Shown here piece after piece: positions 33,336 through 42,750 of a stretch of 64,000 nt of DNA. Numbering within the stretch: position 1 is the stretch's first letter; each line of letters opens with the position of its first letter. Under the pieces are notes generated by a model, which saw only the letters and a list, made by a program, of their open reading frames with translations, was not told where the DNA came from and made no database searches. The stretch is from the NCBI RefSeq assembly GCF_013410745.1, contig NZ_JACCFY010000001.1, positions 1,798,001-1,862,000 of the forward strand, read 5' to 3'. This stretch comes from Nesterenkonia xinjiangensis. GTDB lineage: Bacteria > Actinomycetota > Actinomycetes > Actinomycetales > Micrococcaceae. Position numbers and translations under genes: made by a program.

Positions 33336-33462
33336 GAAATGTGATGACACGCACACTACGAGCGTGGATGGAGCTGTGTCAATAGTTTGGTCGGATTCCT
33401 ATCGGTGTCCCACACAGGTCTCCTATCCGCTACGGTCAGCAAGAGAGCAGTCAGGAGGCGCC

Positions 33463-34521
33463 ATGGCCCGGCAGGATCCCCACCCACAGACGTACCGTGC
33501 GACCAGTGCGCAGCGCCGCCCCACGCTCCACCAGGTCGCCAAGCGCGCTGGTGTCTCGCACCAGACGGTGTCGCGATTTCTGCATGGCGACCCCGGAATG
33601 AAGCCCGCAACAATCGAGCGCCTTCGTGAGGCCGTCGATGCCCTCGGGTATCGCCCGGACTTCGCCGCCCAGACTCTGCGTACGGGCCGGTCCAGTGTCG
33701 TCACGGCGATCCTTCCGGGCTCCGTCACCGGATTTCCCACGTCCACCCTTGCAGCCGCGGCCGAAGTCGCAGGGGAGGCTGGATATCACATGGAGGTGGC
33801 CGTGGTCGCCGGTCCATCCACGGTGCGTGCCCAGCGCGCTGCCGAGCTGCTTGCGTCCGGTCGCAGCGAGGGTGTGTTGTTCCTCGGCGATTCTCCGGAC
33901 GGAGGTGTCCCTGCCGGGTACGGCAGCGGCGCCTTCGTGGTGTTCGACCAGTTCGACGACAAGCTCCGTGGGGTCGGACAGCTGGCTGACGCGACCCCAG
34001 TCGCGGATGCGATCTCGGGCCTCGCCGAGATGGGCCATCGACGCTTTCTCCATGTCGCAGGGCCGCAGGACTTCGTCTCGGCTCGCGCCCGCCGCGAGAC
34101 CTTTCTCGCCACCATCGCTGAACACGCGGCCGACATCGAGGGACTTGAGAGTGCGGGCGTGATCGTCGGCGACTGGAGCGCTCAGTCAGGATACGACGCT
34201 GTCGCTCAGCGTCAGGAGATTGATTTCACCGCGATCATCGCGGCCAATGATGTAGTGGCCACCGGTGCGGTCCGAGCGCTTGCTGAGCGCGGTCTCCGTG
34301 TGCCGGGTGACGTCAGCATCGTCGGGTGGGAGGACCGCGAGATGGGACGGTTCATGAGCCCCAGCCTGTCCACTGTGGCCGTGGACCGTCGGGCTCAGGG
34401 CAGAGCGGCGATGCTTCGTCTGATCGCGTTGTTGCGCGGTGAGGAAGCTGAGCAGGCCGACGTGCCGGTGACTCGGCTGATCTGGCGTGAGAGCACCGGC
34501 CGTGCACCGAAGTTTCCGTGA
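33463..34521 (+). CDS. LacI/GalR-family transcriptional repressor
   Basis: 352 residues from ATG 33463, which has AGGAGG upstream. The N-terminal HTH is PTLHQVAKRAGVSHQTVSRFLHGDPGM with hinge helix RPDFAAQTLRTGRS; the periplasmic-binding-protein-like effector domain includes FTAIIAANDVVATGAVRALAERGLRVPGDVSIVGWEDREMGRFMSP. It is divergent from the Gfo/Idh-binding-protein operon and presumably binds the two GTGAACGTTCAC sites. The frame extends up to 33364, but without a start signal. Confidence 0.9.
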   Translation: MARQDPHPQTYRATSAQRRPTLHQVAKRAGVSHQTVSRFLHGDPGMKPATIERLREAVDALGYRPDFAAQTLRTGRSSVVTAILPGSVTGFPTSTLAAAAEVAGEAGYHMEVAVVAGPSTVRAQRAAELLASGRSEGVLFLGDSPDGGVPAGYGSGAFVVFDQFDDKLRGVGQLADATPVADAISGLAEMGHRRFLHVAGPQDFVSARARRETFLATIAEHAADIEGLESAGVIVGDWSAQSGYDAVAQRQEIDFTAIIAANDVVATGAVRALAERGLRVPGDVSIVGWEDREMGRFMSPSLSTVAVDRRAQGRAAMLRLIALLRGEEAEQADVPVTRLIWRESTGRAPKFP

Positions 34522-34570
34522 TTGGGCTTCCGACTCGCTGCGCCGGAACGCACCGCTTCTGCCAGCCTCG

Positions 34571-37393
34571 TCAAGATCTGGTCTCGGTGAAGATCCTGTA
34601 CCCCCGGCGAGGGTCGTAGCCGTGGATCTCGCGGGTGCTGAGCACGGCCATGAAGTCGAGCACCCCTGAGGTGATGACCTGCCCGGGCACCAGCACGGGG
34701 AAGCCGGGCGGGTAGGGGGTGACGAAGCCGGCGGAGACGGGCTGCTCACCGGCGGCGACGCGCGCGCGGAGCTCCTCAGGGAGGACATGTTCGATGTTCT
34801 TCCGCTGCTGACCGTGGAAGAACGCGGTGCGCATGTCGCCGTCGGGGAGCACGTCATCGGTGGCATAGCCGGGCGAGAAGGCGCTGAAATCGGGCAGCGG
34901 AGGCATGGGCGCCTCGAGGGGGAGGCGGTCCTCGGGATGGCGCTGCGACTGCTCGTCCTCGAAGCGTTCGGCCAGCTTGACCAGCACCTCGATGAGGTAG
35001 GCGATGGCGCTGCGGGAGGTGCCGATGTTGGTCATGAAGAGCACCGTGTTGCCGCTGGTCTTGTTCACCTGGATGCCATAGCGGTCCATGAGGTGTTCAT
35101 GCTTGAAGGTGTCGCCGTCCACGCCGGTGCGGCTGATCTCGATGGTGATCCGGCTGGGGTCCACGACGAACTCGTCCTGCGCCCAGGCCTTCCACATGGT
35201 GGCCAGGCCGTGGCGCAGCGGCATCGGCCGCCCCACGCCACGGTGATCAGCAGGGATGAGGTCGTGTGCGGTGAGCACGCGGAAGGTGCGGCGCAGCAGC
35301 GGGTGGCGGGCGATGGCCTGGGCGAGGCTGGCCGCCAGGTCGAGCTGGCGCTGCACGAGTTCGAAGCCTTCGAGCTCGACCTGGCGGCGTCCGATGTCGA
35401 GGGAGGACAGGATCTGGTAGTTGGGCGAGGTGGAGGTGTGCGTCATGTACGCCTCGTGGAAGGGCTCCTCGGCCTCTCTCCTCCACTCCTGATCGTAGAC
35501 GTGGATCATCGATCCCTGCCGCAGCGCGGTGAGCGTCTTGTGGGTGGAGTGGGTGGCGTAGACGCGGATGCGGGCGTCGGGGCTCGGGATCAGCCGCTCC
35601 TCGAGCCACACCGCGTCGGGGGCAGGGTTTCCATCGGCGTCGCGCAGCCGCTCCTGCTGGGCGTGGTGTGCGGCGGCATGCGCGGGAGTCTTCAATCGCT
35701 GCTCGAGGTTCTTCGCGGCCGCCATCGCGGTGCGGCGCCGCGTCACGGGGTGGAAGGCGGCGAAGGCGAACCACGCCTCGTCCCAGAGGAACACGAGGTC
35801 GGGCTTGATCGCGAGGCACTCGGCCATGACCCGCTCCGGGTCGTAGACGATGCCGTCGAAGGTGCAGTTGGTGAGGGTCACCATGCGCACCTCGTCGAGC
35901 CGGCCGGCGGCTCGGTAGTCGAGCAGCATCTGTTTGATGCGGTCCAGCGGTACGGCCCCGTAGAACGCGAAGTCATTGAGCGGATACGCCTCGAGGTAGG
36001 CCGGCCGCGCGCCGGTGAGCATGACGGCGTGGTGGTGCGACTTGTGGCAGTTGCGGTCGACCATCACGACGTCGTCGGGTGCGACGAGAGCCTGGTGCAC
36101 GATCTTGTTCGCCGTGGAGGTGCCGTTCGTCACGAAGAACGTGTGCTTGGCGCCGAATGCGCGGGCCGCGAGGTCCTGGGCCTTCTTGATGGTCCCGGTG
36201 GGTGCGAGCAGCGAGTCGAGGCCACCCGAGGTGGCGCTCGTCTCGGCGAGCAGGAGGTTGAGGCCGTAGAAGTCGACGAGGTCCCTGATCCACTTCGAGG
36301 ACACTACTGATCCGCCGCGAGCTACCGGCAGTGCGTGGAACACGCCCACCGGGCGCCGCGCGTGACCCTGGATGGCCGTGAAGAACGGTGTGTCATAGAG
36401 GTGGGAGACCCGGCGCAGCAGGGAGAGGTGCAGCTCGAGCTGATCCTCACGCCAGAAGACGCGACGGAATCGACGGGTGAGGGCGCCGGCGAGGTCCTCG
36501 ATGTGGGCACCGGCCATGAGGTAGAGGTCCAGCTCGGGGCGGATCGCGGCCAGCGTGTCGGCCAGCCCCAGCACCCGCTGCACTGAGGCGAGCGAGCTGC
36601 GCGCCGACGCCGACGCCTCCGCCACCTGGGCGCGCGCGAGGTGGATGGACTCGCGCAGGTCCCGGCTGAGCGGCTGGTGTGTGTGGTCACTGAAGCCCGG
36701 GCGCACCACACAGGCGAGGATGTTCGGGTTCGTGAGCACTGCGGCGACCGCGTCGTCTGCCGAGGGGACGACCACGAACTCGTAGATGAACGCGTCGGCC
36801 GGTGCGCGCAGGCGCAGACCGTCGGCCCGCATCGTGTCCCGGTCGGCCGCGGTGGTCTCGTCGATCACCAGCACCTCGAACCGCGGACGTGGGTCAGAGT
36901 CGGCCGAGAGCTCCGTGCGCTCCTGCTCCTCGAGGTGCTCGTCGCGCGGCTCATCGGGGACGGTGTCGCCGCGCAGCCGGTGGACCACCCGGCCGATGCG
37001 GTCCAGGGCGGTCCGGTAGTCGCCGGCCTCGAGCAGATCTCCGATGTCTCGCACGTAGCGCTGCCCGAAGCCGGCCCAGTACATCTCGATGGTCTCCAGC
37101 GCACGCAGCGAGCGGTGGATCTCACTGTCGGACGCCAGGACCTCCACGGCGTCGCTGCCCAGCGCCAGGCGTTTGACCGCGAACCGGAGGTACTCCCACG
37201 CGTCGCTGCGCAGCCGCCAGGTGCTCGCAGGCATCCCTGGATCGCGTTCCAGTGCAGCCGACCAGGGTGCCGGGGCGAGGGCCTCAGTGCCGGAGGTGGC
37301 GTGAGGACCGGAGTCCTGAGAGTTCTGGGGTGCGGGGTGGTCAGCGCCATTGCTGATCATGATCAGGGGAGTGTCCTTCCAAGCGTCGGTCAT
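34571..37393 (-). CDS. Orn/Lys/Arg decarboxylase (fold-type I, PLP)
   Basis: 940 residues, larger than enterobacterial LdcI/AdiA because of a long, low-complexity N-terminus (first ~60 residues). It shows the REC-like wing domain and then the PLP core: FVTNGTSTANKIVHQALVAPDDVVMVDRNCHKSHHH, VFLWDEAWFAFAAFHP, and the lysine-bearing YATHSTHKTLTALRQGSMIH. It decarboxylates a basic amino acid, giving a polyamine precursor or acid resistance. ATG 37393 has no clear ribosome site; ATG 37360 (MISNGADH) is an alternative. It lies 77 bases after the acyltransferase gene on the same strand. Confidence 0.85.
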   Translation of the reverse strand: MTDAWKDTPLIMISNGADHPAPQNSQDSGPHATSGTEALAPAPWSAALERDPGMPASTWRLRSDAWEYLRFAVKRLALGSDAVEVLASDSEIHRSLRALETIEMYWAGFGQRYVRDIGDLLEAGDYRTALDRIGRVVHRLRGDTVPDEPRDEHLEEQERTELSADSDPRPRFEVLVIDETTAADRDTMRADGLRLRAPADAFIYEFVVVPSADDAVAAVLTNPNILACVVRPGFSDHTHQPLSRDLRESIHLARAQVAEASASARSSLASVQRVLGLADTLAAIRPELDLYLMAGAHIEDLAGALTRRFRRVFWREDQLELHLSLLRRVSHLYDTPFFTAIQGHARRPVGVFHALPVARGGSVVSSKWIRDLVDFYGLNLLLAETSATSGGLDSLLAPTGTIKKAQDLAARAFGAKHTFFVTNGTSTANKIVHQALVAPDDVVMVDRNCHKSHHHAVMLTGARPAYLEAYPLNDFAFYGAVPLDRIKQMLLDYRAAGRLDEVRMVTLTNCTFDGIVYDPERVMAECLAIKPDLVFLWDEAWFAFAAFHPVTRRRTAMAAAKNLEQRLKTPAHAAAHHAQQERLRDADGNPAPDAVWLEERLIPSPDARIRVYATHSTHKTLTALRQGSMIHVYDQEWRREAEEPFHEAYMTHTSTSPNYQILSSLDIGRRQVELEGFELVQRQLDLAASLAQAIARHPLLRRTFRVLTAHDLIPADHRGVGRPMPLRHGLATMWKAWAQDEFVVDPSRITIEISRTGVDGDTFKHEHLMDRYGIQVNKTSGNTVLFMTNIGTSRSAIAYLIEVLVKLAERFEDEQSQRHPEDRLPLEAPMPPLPDFSAFSPGYATDDVLPDGDMRTAFFHGQQRKNIEHVLPEELRARVAAGEQPVSAGFVTPYPPGFPVLVPGQVITSGVLDFMAVLSTREIHGYDPRRGYRIFTETRS

Positions 37394-37470
37394 CCGCCAA
37401 CGGGTGTGTGCCTCGATGATAGAGGCCAGGACGTCACAGGCATGTTGCAGGGACCCATGAACGTGACGGT

Positions 37471-39192
37471 TCAGCCGACCTGCTGGGATGGCTGCGGCTG
37501 CGACGCCGGCTCGGGACGGTGGACCCCGCGAGGTCGGTAGTCGAGGCTCGCTGAGACTCCAGCCAGGTCAGCCAAGAACCAGACGATGGCGAGCCACATC
37601 TCTGTGCCCTGGAGACTGACTGACGTGTCTTGTGTGCCGACCGTTCGGGGGTGGGGCGCACGAAAACTGAACCCTGAAGCGCCCGAGGCCTGGGATGAGC
37701 CGTCTCCTTCGATCCACTGCCCGAGAGTGTCGGGCAACCAGGCCTGCGCCAGCTCGGTGATGTCTGACTCACGATGGCCCGTGTACTGGGAGGCCAGCCA
37801 CAGGGGGTGGGCGACGTCGAGCACGTTGCATGCTGTTCGCCGGTCCGGTCTGAACCACCGGGGATCCTCGGCATGGCGCAGGACGGTGTCGATGACTCGC
37901 TCAGGGTGGGGGACAGGGACACCGAACTGCGCGAAAGTTCCTCGGGTCGTGCGGTAGTAGCCGTTGACGATCTGGAGAAGTCCGTCGCCAGCCCGCGGAG
38001 ACCCCCACATGCCTGTCACAGGATCGACGTGACGCATCAGCCAGCCGATCACTGTCTCGATCTGTCCTTCTGACGTGTGAGGGCTGCGTGCGCTGTTCCA
38101 ATGGATCGCAGTGGCCAGGATGTCTGTCCTGTCGCCAGCGCCCCATACCTCCGACGTCCATGGCAGGCGTTCCAAGGAGTTCACCACGTCTGCGGGACCT
38201 TGCCTGGACACCATGGTGATCGGGTGAGCGAATGCACTGCCGAGGAGGTCCAGCGCGTAGCCGGTGGAGAGTACGTGATAAGCCGTCTGAGCGTCGGCGT
38301 CCTCATGAGGTGGTGCGACGGGGGCGCCATCTGCAGACAAGGCACAGATCATGCCTGTGGAGGAGTCCTGCAATGATCGGAGCTGCTCGACGAGTTCCTC
38401 GCGTGGCAGCTGTGGGGGCGAGTCCCCGAGGAGTAGATCCGCGATCTCGATCGCATCTCCCTGAGCCCGTGTAGTCGGAGCTCCAGAGGGGTGGCTGGTG
38501 AAGAGACCGAGCTCAGGCGACCAATGAGACTCCAGGAGGGGCCGGGCGCTGCGTCGCGCGTCGTCCGCGAAGCGCTCCAGCCGGGAAGCCAGGCTTGTGC
38601 CATGGGCAAGGGGGCCGGGCCGGGTTCGATACCTGATCACTCTGGCGGGATTGCCTCCGACCACGGCGCCGGAGGGGACGTCCTTCGTCACGACAGATCC
38701 TGCGCCGATGACAGACTTGGAACCTACCGTGATGCCGTCGAGCAGGACGGCGTTGGAACCGATCCATACGTCATCGCCGATGGTGATGCCCTGGCTCGTC
38801 AGCGGCTGACGGAAGATCTCGATGTCCGGGTCGCTCATCGAGTGGTTGAAACCCAAGATTGAGGTGTGTGCGCCGATCCTGACGCCGTCGCCGGCGCGGA
38901 CGTCTCCTCTGACGACGGTGTACACGTTCACCGAGCAGTGCCGCCCGAACGTCACGTCACCGGTCACGTAGGCTCCGGCCGCAATGTAGCTGTGGTCCCC
39001 CATGTCCAGGCTGTCCACGTCGACGCAGGCCATCTCGGAGACGAAACATGAGTCTCCGAACCGCGCTCCGGTCTCTTCGAGAAGGCGCAGGTGCTCCTCC
39101 TGAGCGGCCCGCTGCCCGGAGCTCAGCTCGGCTCCGGCTTTCCACGGGGAGTAGTCGACATCCTGTGAGGGCCTTCGTCCCGACTGGCTCAT
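37471..39192 (-). CDS. Left-handed beta-helix acyltransferase fused to an unrecognised helical domain
   Basis: 573 residues. N-terminal half (about 40-200) is a hexapeptide-repeat acetyltransferase of the maltose/galactoside type: [48 protein letters not shown] with the catalytic-type His, [39 protein letters not shown]. Residues ~215-560 form a second, helical domain with Trp/His-rich segments ([58 protein letters not shown]), reminiscent of alpha/alpha-toroid enzymes, which I do not recognise. ATG 39192 has GAGAGGA upstream; GTG 39219 is also in frame. Confidence 0.75.
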   Translation of the reverse strand: MSQSGRRPSQDVDYSPWKAGAELSSGQRAAQEEHLRLLEETGARFGDSCFVSEMACVDVDSLDMGDHSYIAAGAYVTGDVTFGRHCSVNVYTVVRGDVRAGDGVRIGAHTSILGFNHSMSDPDIEIFRQPLTSQGITIGDDVWIGSNAVLLDGITVGSKSVIGAGSVVTKDVPSGAVVGGNPARVIRYRTRPGPLAHGTSLASRLERFADDARRSARPLLESHWSPELGLFTSHPSGAPTTRAQGDAIEIADLLLGDSPPQLPREELVEQLRSLQDSSTGMICALSADGAPVAPPHEDADAQTAYHVLSTGYALDLLGSAFAHPITMVSRQGPADVVNSLERLPWTSEVWGAGDRTDILATAIHWNSARSPHTSEGQIETVIGWLMRHVDPVTGMWGSPRAGDGLLQIVNGYYRTTRGTFAQFGVPVPHPERVIDTVLRHAEDPRWFRPDRRTACNVLDVAHPLWLASQYTGHRESDITELAQAWLPDTLGQWIEGDGSSQASGASGFSFRAPHPRTVGTQDTSVSLQGTEMWLAIVWFLADLAGVSASLDYRPRGVHRPEPASQPQPSQQVG

Positions 39193-39338
39193 GGCCTGAT
39201 CCTCTCGTGTATCGCCCACCAGCTGAAGGCCTGCTCATACTCTGAGACCATCGTGTCTGCTGAACGGAAAGGTGAGATCAGGTCTGGCCCGCCCGGGGGG
39301 GCTGGCCCGTGCGACCTGCGGCTCTGGCGAACGAGGAA

Positions 39339-39427
39339 AACCCCCGGCCAGAATCGATCTGACCAGGGGTTTCAATGGTGGGCCCTGCGGGGCTCGAACC
39401 CGCGACCAGCGGATTAAAAGTCCGATG
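39339..39427. repeat. Left attachment site of the integrative element
   Basis: 89 bases repeated at 48142-48230 with one mismatch (39357). The last 70 bases (39358-39427) are identical in both copies. The block contains the 3' 52 bases of tRNA-Lys plus its terminator hairpin (AACCCCCGG...CAGGGGTTT). It marks the displaced chromosomal end after integration into the tRNA gene. Confidence 0.9.
39376..39427 (-). pseudogene. 3' fragment of tRNA-Lys(TTT) left by integration
   Basis: Identical to the 3' 52 bases of the complete tRNA at 48179-48254, from the base after the D-stem (with the full anticodon arm and TTT anticodon) through the encoded CCA end. The acceptor 5' strand and D arm are missing, so it cannot be functional. 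Confidence 0.9.
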
Positions 39428-39525
39428 AGCCTGTGCGGCTGATGTGCCCGTTCGAGTATCATCCCAGGTCAGGCCTGTTGAGGGTGTTGGCTGGATCCGG
39501 CTGAATCGAGCGTCGGCCGAGTTTC

Positions 39526-39545
39526 CTGCGTACTGACTGCGTACT
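39526..39545. promoter_or_regulatory. Candidate integrase arm-binding sites, left end
   Basis: CTGCGTACT occurs twice with an 11-base period (39526-39534, 39537-39545). The same doublet recurs near the other end at 48101-48120. Direct repeats near both att ends are typical arm-type sites of tyrosine integrases. The remaining left-end stretch (39428-39764) shows no convincing gene. Confidence 0.6.
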
Positions 39546-39764
39546 GAGAGGCCGTCTCGGACTTGTCACCCCTCGCCGCTACGATGACCACCGAGGCCCC
39601 TGGATAGTGACTGCATCCAGAGGCGTCAGCTCGTCGGATTCATATCGTGAGGTCATGGCGCGCACTCGTGACGAAAAAAATGAAGTCACAGAGTGTCGGC
39701 TCTGGGGGAGAGGCTCAGGCGCATGGGATACTCTCTCAACGGGTTCAGGAGAGGAGCCGGAGTT

Positions 39765-39959
39765 ATGTCTGCAGGTCTCATTGACCGCGTGACCGACGAG
39801 CAGCTTCACGCGGAACGCACTGAGCTACTGGCGCGAATCGGCATGTCGGAGGAAGAGTTGATTCGTCGAGGTGACGCCTGGACGCTTGCGACAGAGGAGC
39901 AGTGGCAAGCCCTCAGCCGTCTTGAGAACATTCGCTTCCTTCTTGAGCTGGATGACTGA
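39765..39959 (+). CDS. Small 64-residue protein, first gene of element cargo pair
   Basis: ATG 39765 lies after GAGAGGAG. The product is helical and acidic (LIDRVTDEQLHAERTELLARIGMSEEELIRRGDAW, then EEQWQALSRLENIRFLLELDD) and looks like small antitoxin- or chaperone-like proteins, but no family was identified. The stop overlaps the next gene by eight bases. Base composition is noticeably lower in G+C than the flanks. An upstream in-frame GTG at 39693 would add 24 residues. Confidence 0.6.
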   Translation: MSAGLIDRVTDEQLHAERTELLARIGMSEEELIRRGDAWTLATEEQWQALSRLENIRFLLELDD

Positions 39960-40674
39960 AGGTGGCGAGCCCGCCTCTCTCTGGGAGGAGGCGCACTCTT
40001 TCGCAGAGCGTCTGAACTACCTTGTCGCAGGAGTCCTTGTTGGAGATCTCCCACAGTTTCGCGCCGAGGAACACCACGAGCGGCTGGTCGTCGTGTCGAC
40101 TGGGACCGAGGCGTTTCGGCTGCGCAGGAGTCTCAGCGATGCTCAGTTTGCGCTCTTGGATGTGAGCTTTCATTGCGTCTGGAACAGCTCCAAGTCATTT
40201 CTTGGGATCCACAAGTCAACATTCAAGCTACGTGGCCCCGACGGCGGGCATCCGGTCTTTCACATGGACTATCTTCGTCGTCCCCACAGCCGGAGCGTTC
40301 CAGTCGCTCACTACAATGTCTCGTCACAGCACCCCGTCGTTCGTGAAATGGTCGATCCGGCCGGGGCGGCTGATGATCCGGAGTCCACGCGAAAGATTCA
40401 CATCCCAGTGGGCGGCCATCGATTCAGGCCAACTCTGGAGGATGTTCTTCAGATGCTCATCACGGACTTCAACGTTGAGTGTAAGCCAGGTTGGAGAGGC
40501 AGCATCGAAGAGGGGCGAGGGATCTTCAGGGAAACACAAACGGCTGCGGCAGTTCTTGATCATCCCCAGAAAGCTGCCGAGGAACTTCGTCGTCAGGGTT
40601 TCTCGGTGGAGTGGACCGGCCCTCCGAAGGAACAGCCCGTCGATATTAGGGCGGAGAGTTTCTACCGGTACTAA
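39952..40674 (+). CDS. Hypothetical 240-residue protein, second gene of element cargo pair
   Basis: ATG 39952 is inside the preceding gene's last codons, so translation is coupled. Segments: EEAHSFAERLNYLVAGVLVGDLPQF, LRRSLSDAQFALLDVSFHCVWNSSKSFLGIHKSTF, GGHPVFHMDYLRRPHS, and KIHIPVGGHRFRPTLEDVLQMLITDFNVECKPGW. The IHIPVGG...FRPTLEDVLQFLI-type stretch recurs in other phage and plasmid hypotheticals, I believe, but no catalytic motif is evident. Toxin or anti-phage effector is a contextual guess. It stands apart from the structural operon by strand and G+C content. Confidence 0.65.
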   Translation: MTEGGEPASLWEEAHSFAERLNYLVAGVLVGDLPQFRAEEHHERLVVVSTGTEAFRLRRSLSDAQFALLDVSFHCVWNSSKSFLGIHKSTFKLRGPDGGHPVFHMDYLRRPHSRSVPVAHYNVSSQHPVVREMVDPAGAADDPESTRKIHIPVGGHRFRPTLEDVLQMLITDFNVECKPGWRGSIEEGRGIFRETQTAAAVLDHPQKAAEELRRQGFSVEWTGPPKEQPVDIRAESFYRY

Positions 40675-41049
40675 AGTGCCTATGGCCCGGGGCGGATGAG
40701 GCTCTGCTTTCTGGAGTCGCCTCAGCGCCTTCACTTCGTTCTCAATAAGTCTTGACGCCGGGGGAGAGAATCGGCTATCACGCGCACGCATGCGCGACCC
40801 CCCTTAGGGTCGCTCAGGGGAGAGGCCGCTAAACCCCCGCTGTTGCCGCCCCCTTGGTCCTCAGAGTTATGACCCGCCCCTGTCTCCGTGGTCGCCGAGT
40901 GATGCTGTCAGCGCATCGGATGCCCCGTGATTCCAGGGATCGGGCCAGATTTCTGGGCAGATTAATGCGAACGGCGGAGGTTCCAGAGACACTGCGGGCC
41001 GGACCCCAGCTTGATGCTGGAGCCCGGCCCGTGTGCGCGCTCAGGGTGA
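40675..41049. other. 375-base convergent gap with hairpins
   Basis: Lies between the cargo pair and the capsid gene, which point at each other. It holds GCGACCC/GGGTCGC (40794-40800 with 40807-40813) and the larger hairpin at 40995-41031. A frame from 40854 has no ribosome site and reads as arginine-rich noise, so no gene is called. Confidence 0.6.
40995..41031 (-). terminator. Terminator-like hairpin after the capsid gene
   Basis: CGGGCCGG (40995-41002) pairs with CCGGCCCG (41024-41031), and CCAGC (41006-41010) pairs with GCTGG (41016-41020) around TTGAT. It begins about 20 bases past the capsid stop. Confidence 0.65.
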
Positions 41050-42276
41050 TCAGGCCTCGCTGCGTGCGCCGGGCCGGATGGTGACGGCCTTAGGCTCCAG
41101 GGGCTCGATGCCGTACCGGGCGATCACTCGGGCGGCGACCTGGTCAGAGTCGAAGAGGTAGTCCTCAGAGAACTTCACTTCGAGCTTCTTCCGCTCGCCG
41201 ACTGCGATGCGGGACATGTCGGAGAGGATCACCGGAGAGGTGTCACTGCTGCCGCCAGTGGTCTCGTCGGTTGCTAGCCGGGAGGAGGTGCGGACCCGGA
41301 TTCCGAAGAGCTGCTTGCGGGCATCCATCCCCGGCGATGGCGAGAGCTGGTAGCGCTGGTCCCCATCCTTCAGCGTCCGGATCTGGTTCCAGATGCTGGG
41401 GTGCATGAACCACACCAGGGAGCCGATTTCCTCGCTGTTGCCGGTGTCGAGCTCCAGGGCGGTTTCTGCTTCGCCGAGCATGTCAGCCAGCTCGTCGAGG
41501 GTGGGCGCGCCACCGTCTGTGCCGCCGAAGGGGTCGAGCTCGTTGACGTCGGCGAAGTTGCGGATGCCGGTCATGTTGGAGCCGCTGCCGTCTCCGACGA
41601 GCAACTGGCGGTCGAGTTCCCCGACGAAGGTGCGTTCCATGTCGGTCTGCACCACACTGCGGACCTCGGGAGCGGAGTCGTCCAGGGCCTCAGCGTTGAC
41701 GTAGGCCAGGGCTGCGAGCTTGGAGGGCTCAAGCCGGATGCTCTCGGTGCTGGGGTCCGAGGTCGGGATGGATTCGCCCTCGGCCACGGTGGCGACCGAG
41801 ACGGAGCCGGTCAGCTTCGGGATGTCGAGGGTGGCGCCCTCCATCGGGAAGATGGTGGGGCCGGACTGCAGCACCACGGAGCGGGCTCGAATCCGGTCGT
41901 ACCAGGTATCTGCCTGGTGGTCGGGGATCAGGGCCTCAGCGGAGGCGGTGGAGGTGGCCCGCATGTGTCGGTATTCCCGCAGCGTCGGCAGCCACATGTC
42001 GGTGTCGCGCTGCCCGCTGCCGGGGCCGCCGAAGGTGATCCCGTCGGGGCTTTCGGGGTGGGGGATTGGCTTGGCGGTCGCCAGGTCTCGGGCTTCGAGG
42101 ATTTCGGCGCGCTCGATCTGCTCAGTGAGCTTGTCGAAGCGCTTGGCGTCCTCCTGGTACTGCGCGGCCTCGGAGGGGGTGAGGTCACGGCTGGCGCGCT
42201 CGGCGGTCTTCATGGTGCCCTTCAGTCCTTCGAGGATGGCGGCGCGCTGCTGGCGGAGTTCAATTGCAGTAGGCAT
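41050..42276 (-). CDS. HK97-family phage major capsid protein
   Basis: 408 residues. An N-terminal coiled-coil, delta-domain-like stretch (about 1-65: LRQQRAAILEGLKGTMKTAERA, FDKLTEQIERAEIL) precedes the HK97 fold: FPMEGATLDIPKLTGSVSVATVAEGESIPTSDPSTESIRLEPSKLAALAYVNAEALDD is visible around residues 142-200, then TDMERTFVGELDRQLLVGDGSG, LVWFMHPSIWNQIRTLKD and a C-terminal P/A-domain end (FSEDYLFDSDQVAARVIARYG). It would form icosahedral shells. No protease, portal or terminase accompanies it. ATG 42276 has GGAG 11 bases upstream. Confidence 0.9.
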   Translation of the reverse strand: MPTAIELRQQRAAILEGLKGTMKTAERASRDLTPSEAAQYQEDAKRFDKLTEQIERAEILEARDLATAKPIPHPESPDGITFGGPGSGQRDTDMWLPTLREYRHMRATSTASAEALIPDHQADTWYDRIRARSVVLQSGPTIFPMEGATLDIPKLTGSVSVATVAEGESIPTSDPSTESIRLEPSKLAALAYVNAEALDDSAPEVRSVVQTDMERTFVGELDRQLLVGDGSGSNMTGIRNFADVNELDPFGGTDGGAPTLDELADMLGEAETALELDTGNSEEIGSLVWFMHPSIWNQIRTLKDGDQRYQLSPSPGMDARKQLFGIRVRTSSRLATDETTGGSSDTSPVILSDMSRIAVGERKKLEVKFSEDYLFDSDQVAARVIARYGIEPLEPKAVTIRPGARSEA

Positions 42277-42473
42277 GATGATGCGTCTCCTTCAGACGGT
42301 TGATGAGCGCACGGATTCAGTGCGCTGGATCGACGTGACGGAGGTCGACAACCCCGGCGAGGGGTCGGACTCTCGGTCATGGCCCCGGCGAGGGGCCTTC
42401 ATCTGAGGGACGCTGCGAACGTCGCCAGAGCTTGCGGGGCACTGTCCTCTATCTGCAATGATACTACGATTCA

Positions 42474-42734
42474 TCAGGTATTTGCATCCTTCGCGTTGCT
42501 GAGATTGACGCGTGCTTCGCACATCAGTGTCCCGCCGGCGTCGAGTTCGGCCTCGATGGTGTCGCGGGCGTAGACCTCGATGAGGTCGCCCTGTCGGGCA
42601 TAGGCGATGGAGGCCACCGGTTCCCCGTTGTCGAGTCGTTCGTTGATCGACTCGAGGACGAGCTCGCCGAGGCGCAGCGTCTGCATTGTGGTCAGCCCGT
42701 CGATGGCCTGGTCTCCGAGAACGTCGTCTGTCAT
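42474..42734 (-). CDS. Small phage-element protein, 86 residues, unknown
   Basis: ATG 42734 follows AAGGAGGA, a very strong ribosome site. Sequence: MTDDVLGDQAIDGLTTMQTL, then LGELVLESINERLDNGEPVASIAYARQGDLIEVYARDTIEAEL. Nothing recognised. It lies upstream of the capsid gene in the same operon; 197 bases without a gene separate the two. Confidence 0.6.
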   Translation of the reverse strand: MTDDVLGDQAIDGLTTMQTLRLGELVLESINERLDNGEPVASIAYARQGDLIEVYARDTIEAELDAGGTLMCEARVNLSNAKDANT

Positions 42735-42750
42735 GGTCTGGTCCTCCTTG

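Noticed and set aside
39376-39427. Second functional tRNA-Lys
   Set aside because: It lacks the D arm and 5' acceptor strand; it is the 3' duplicate made by integration.
40854-41084. 76-residue ORF in the element's convergent gap
   Set aside because: No ribosome site, Arg-rich composition, overlaps the capsid terminator hairpin and the capsid 3' end.
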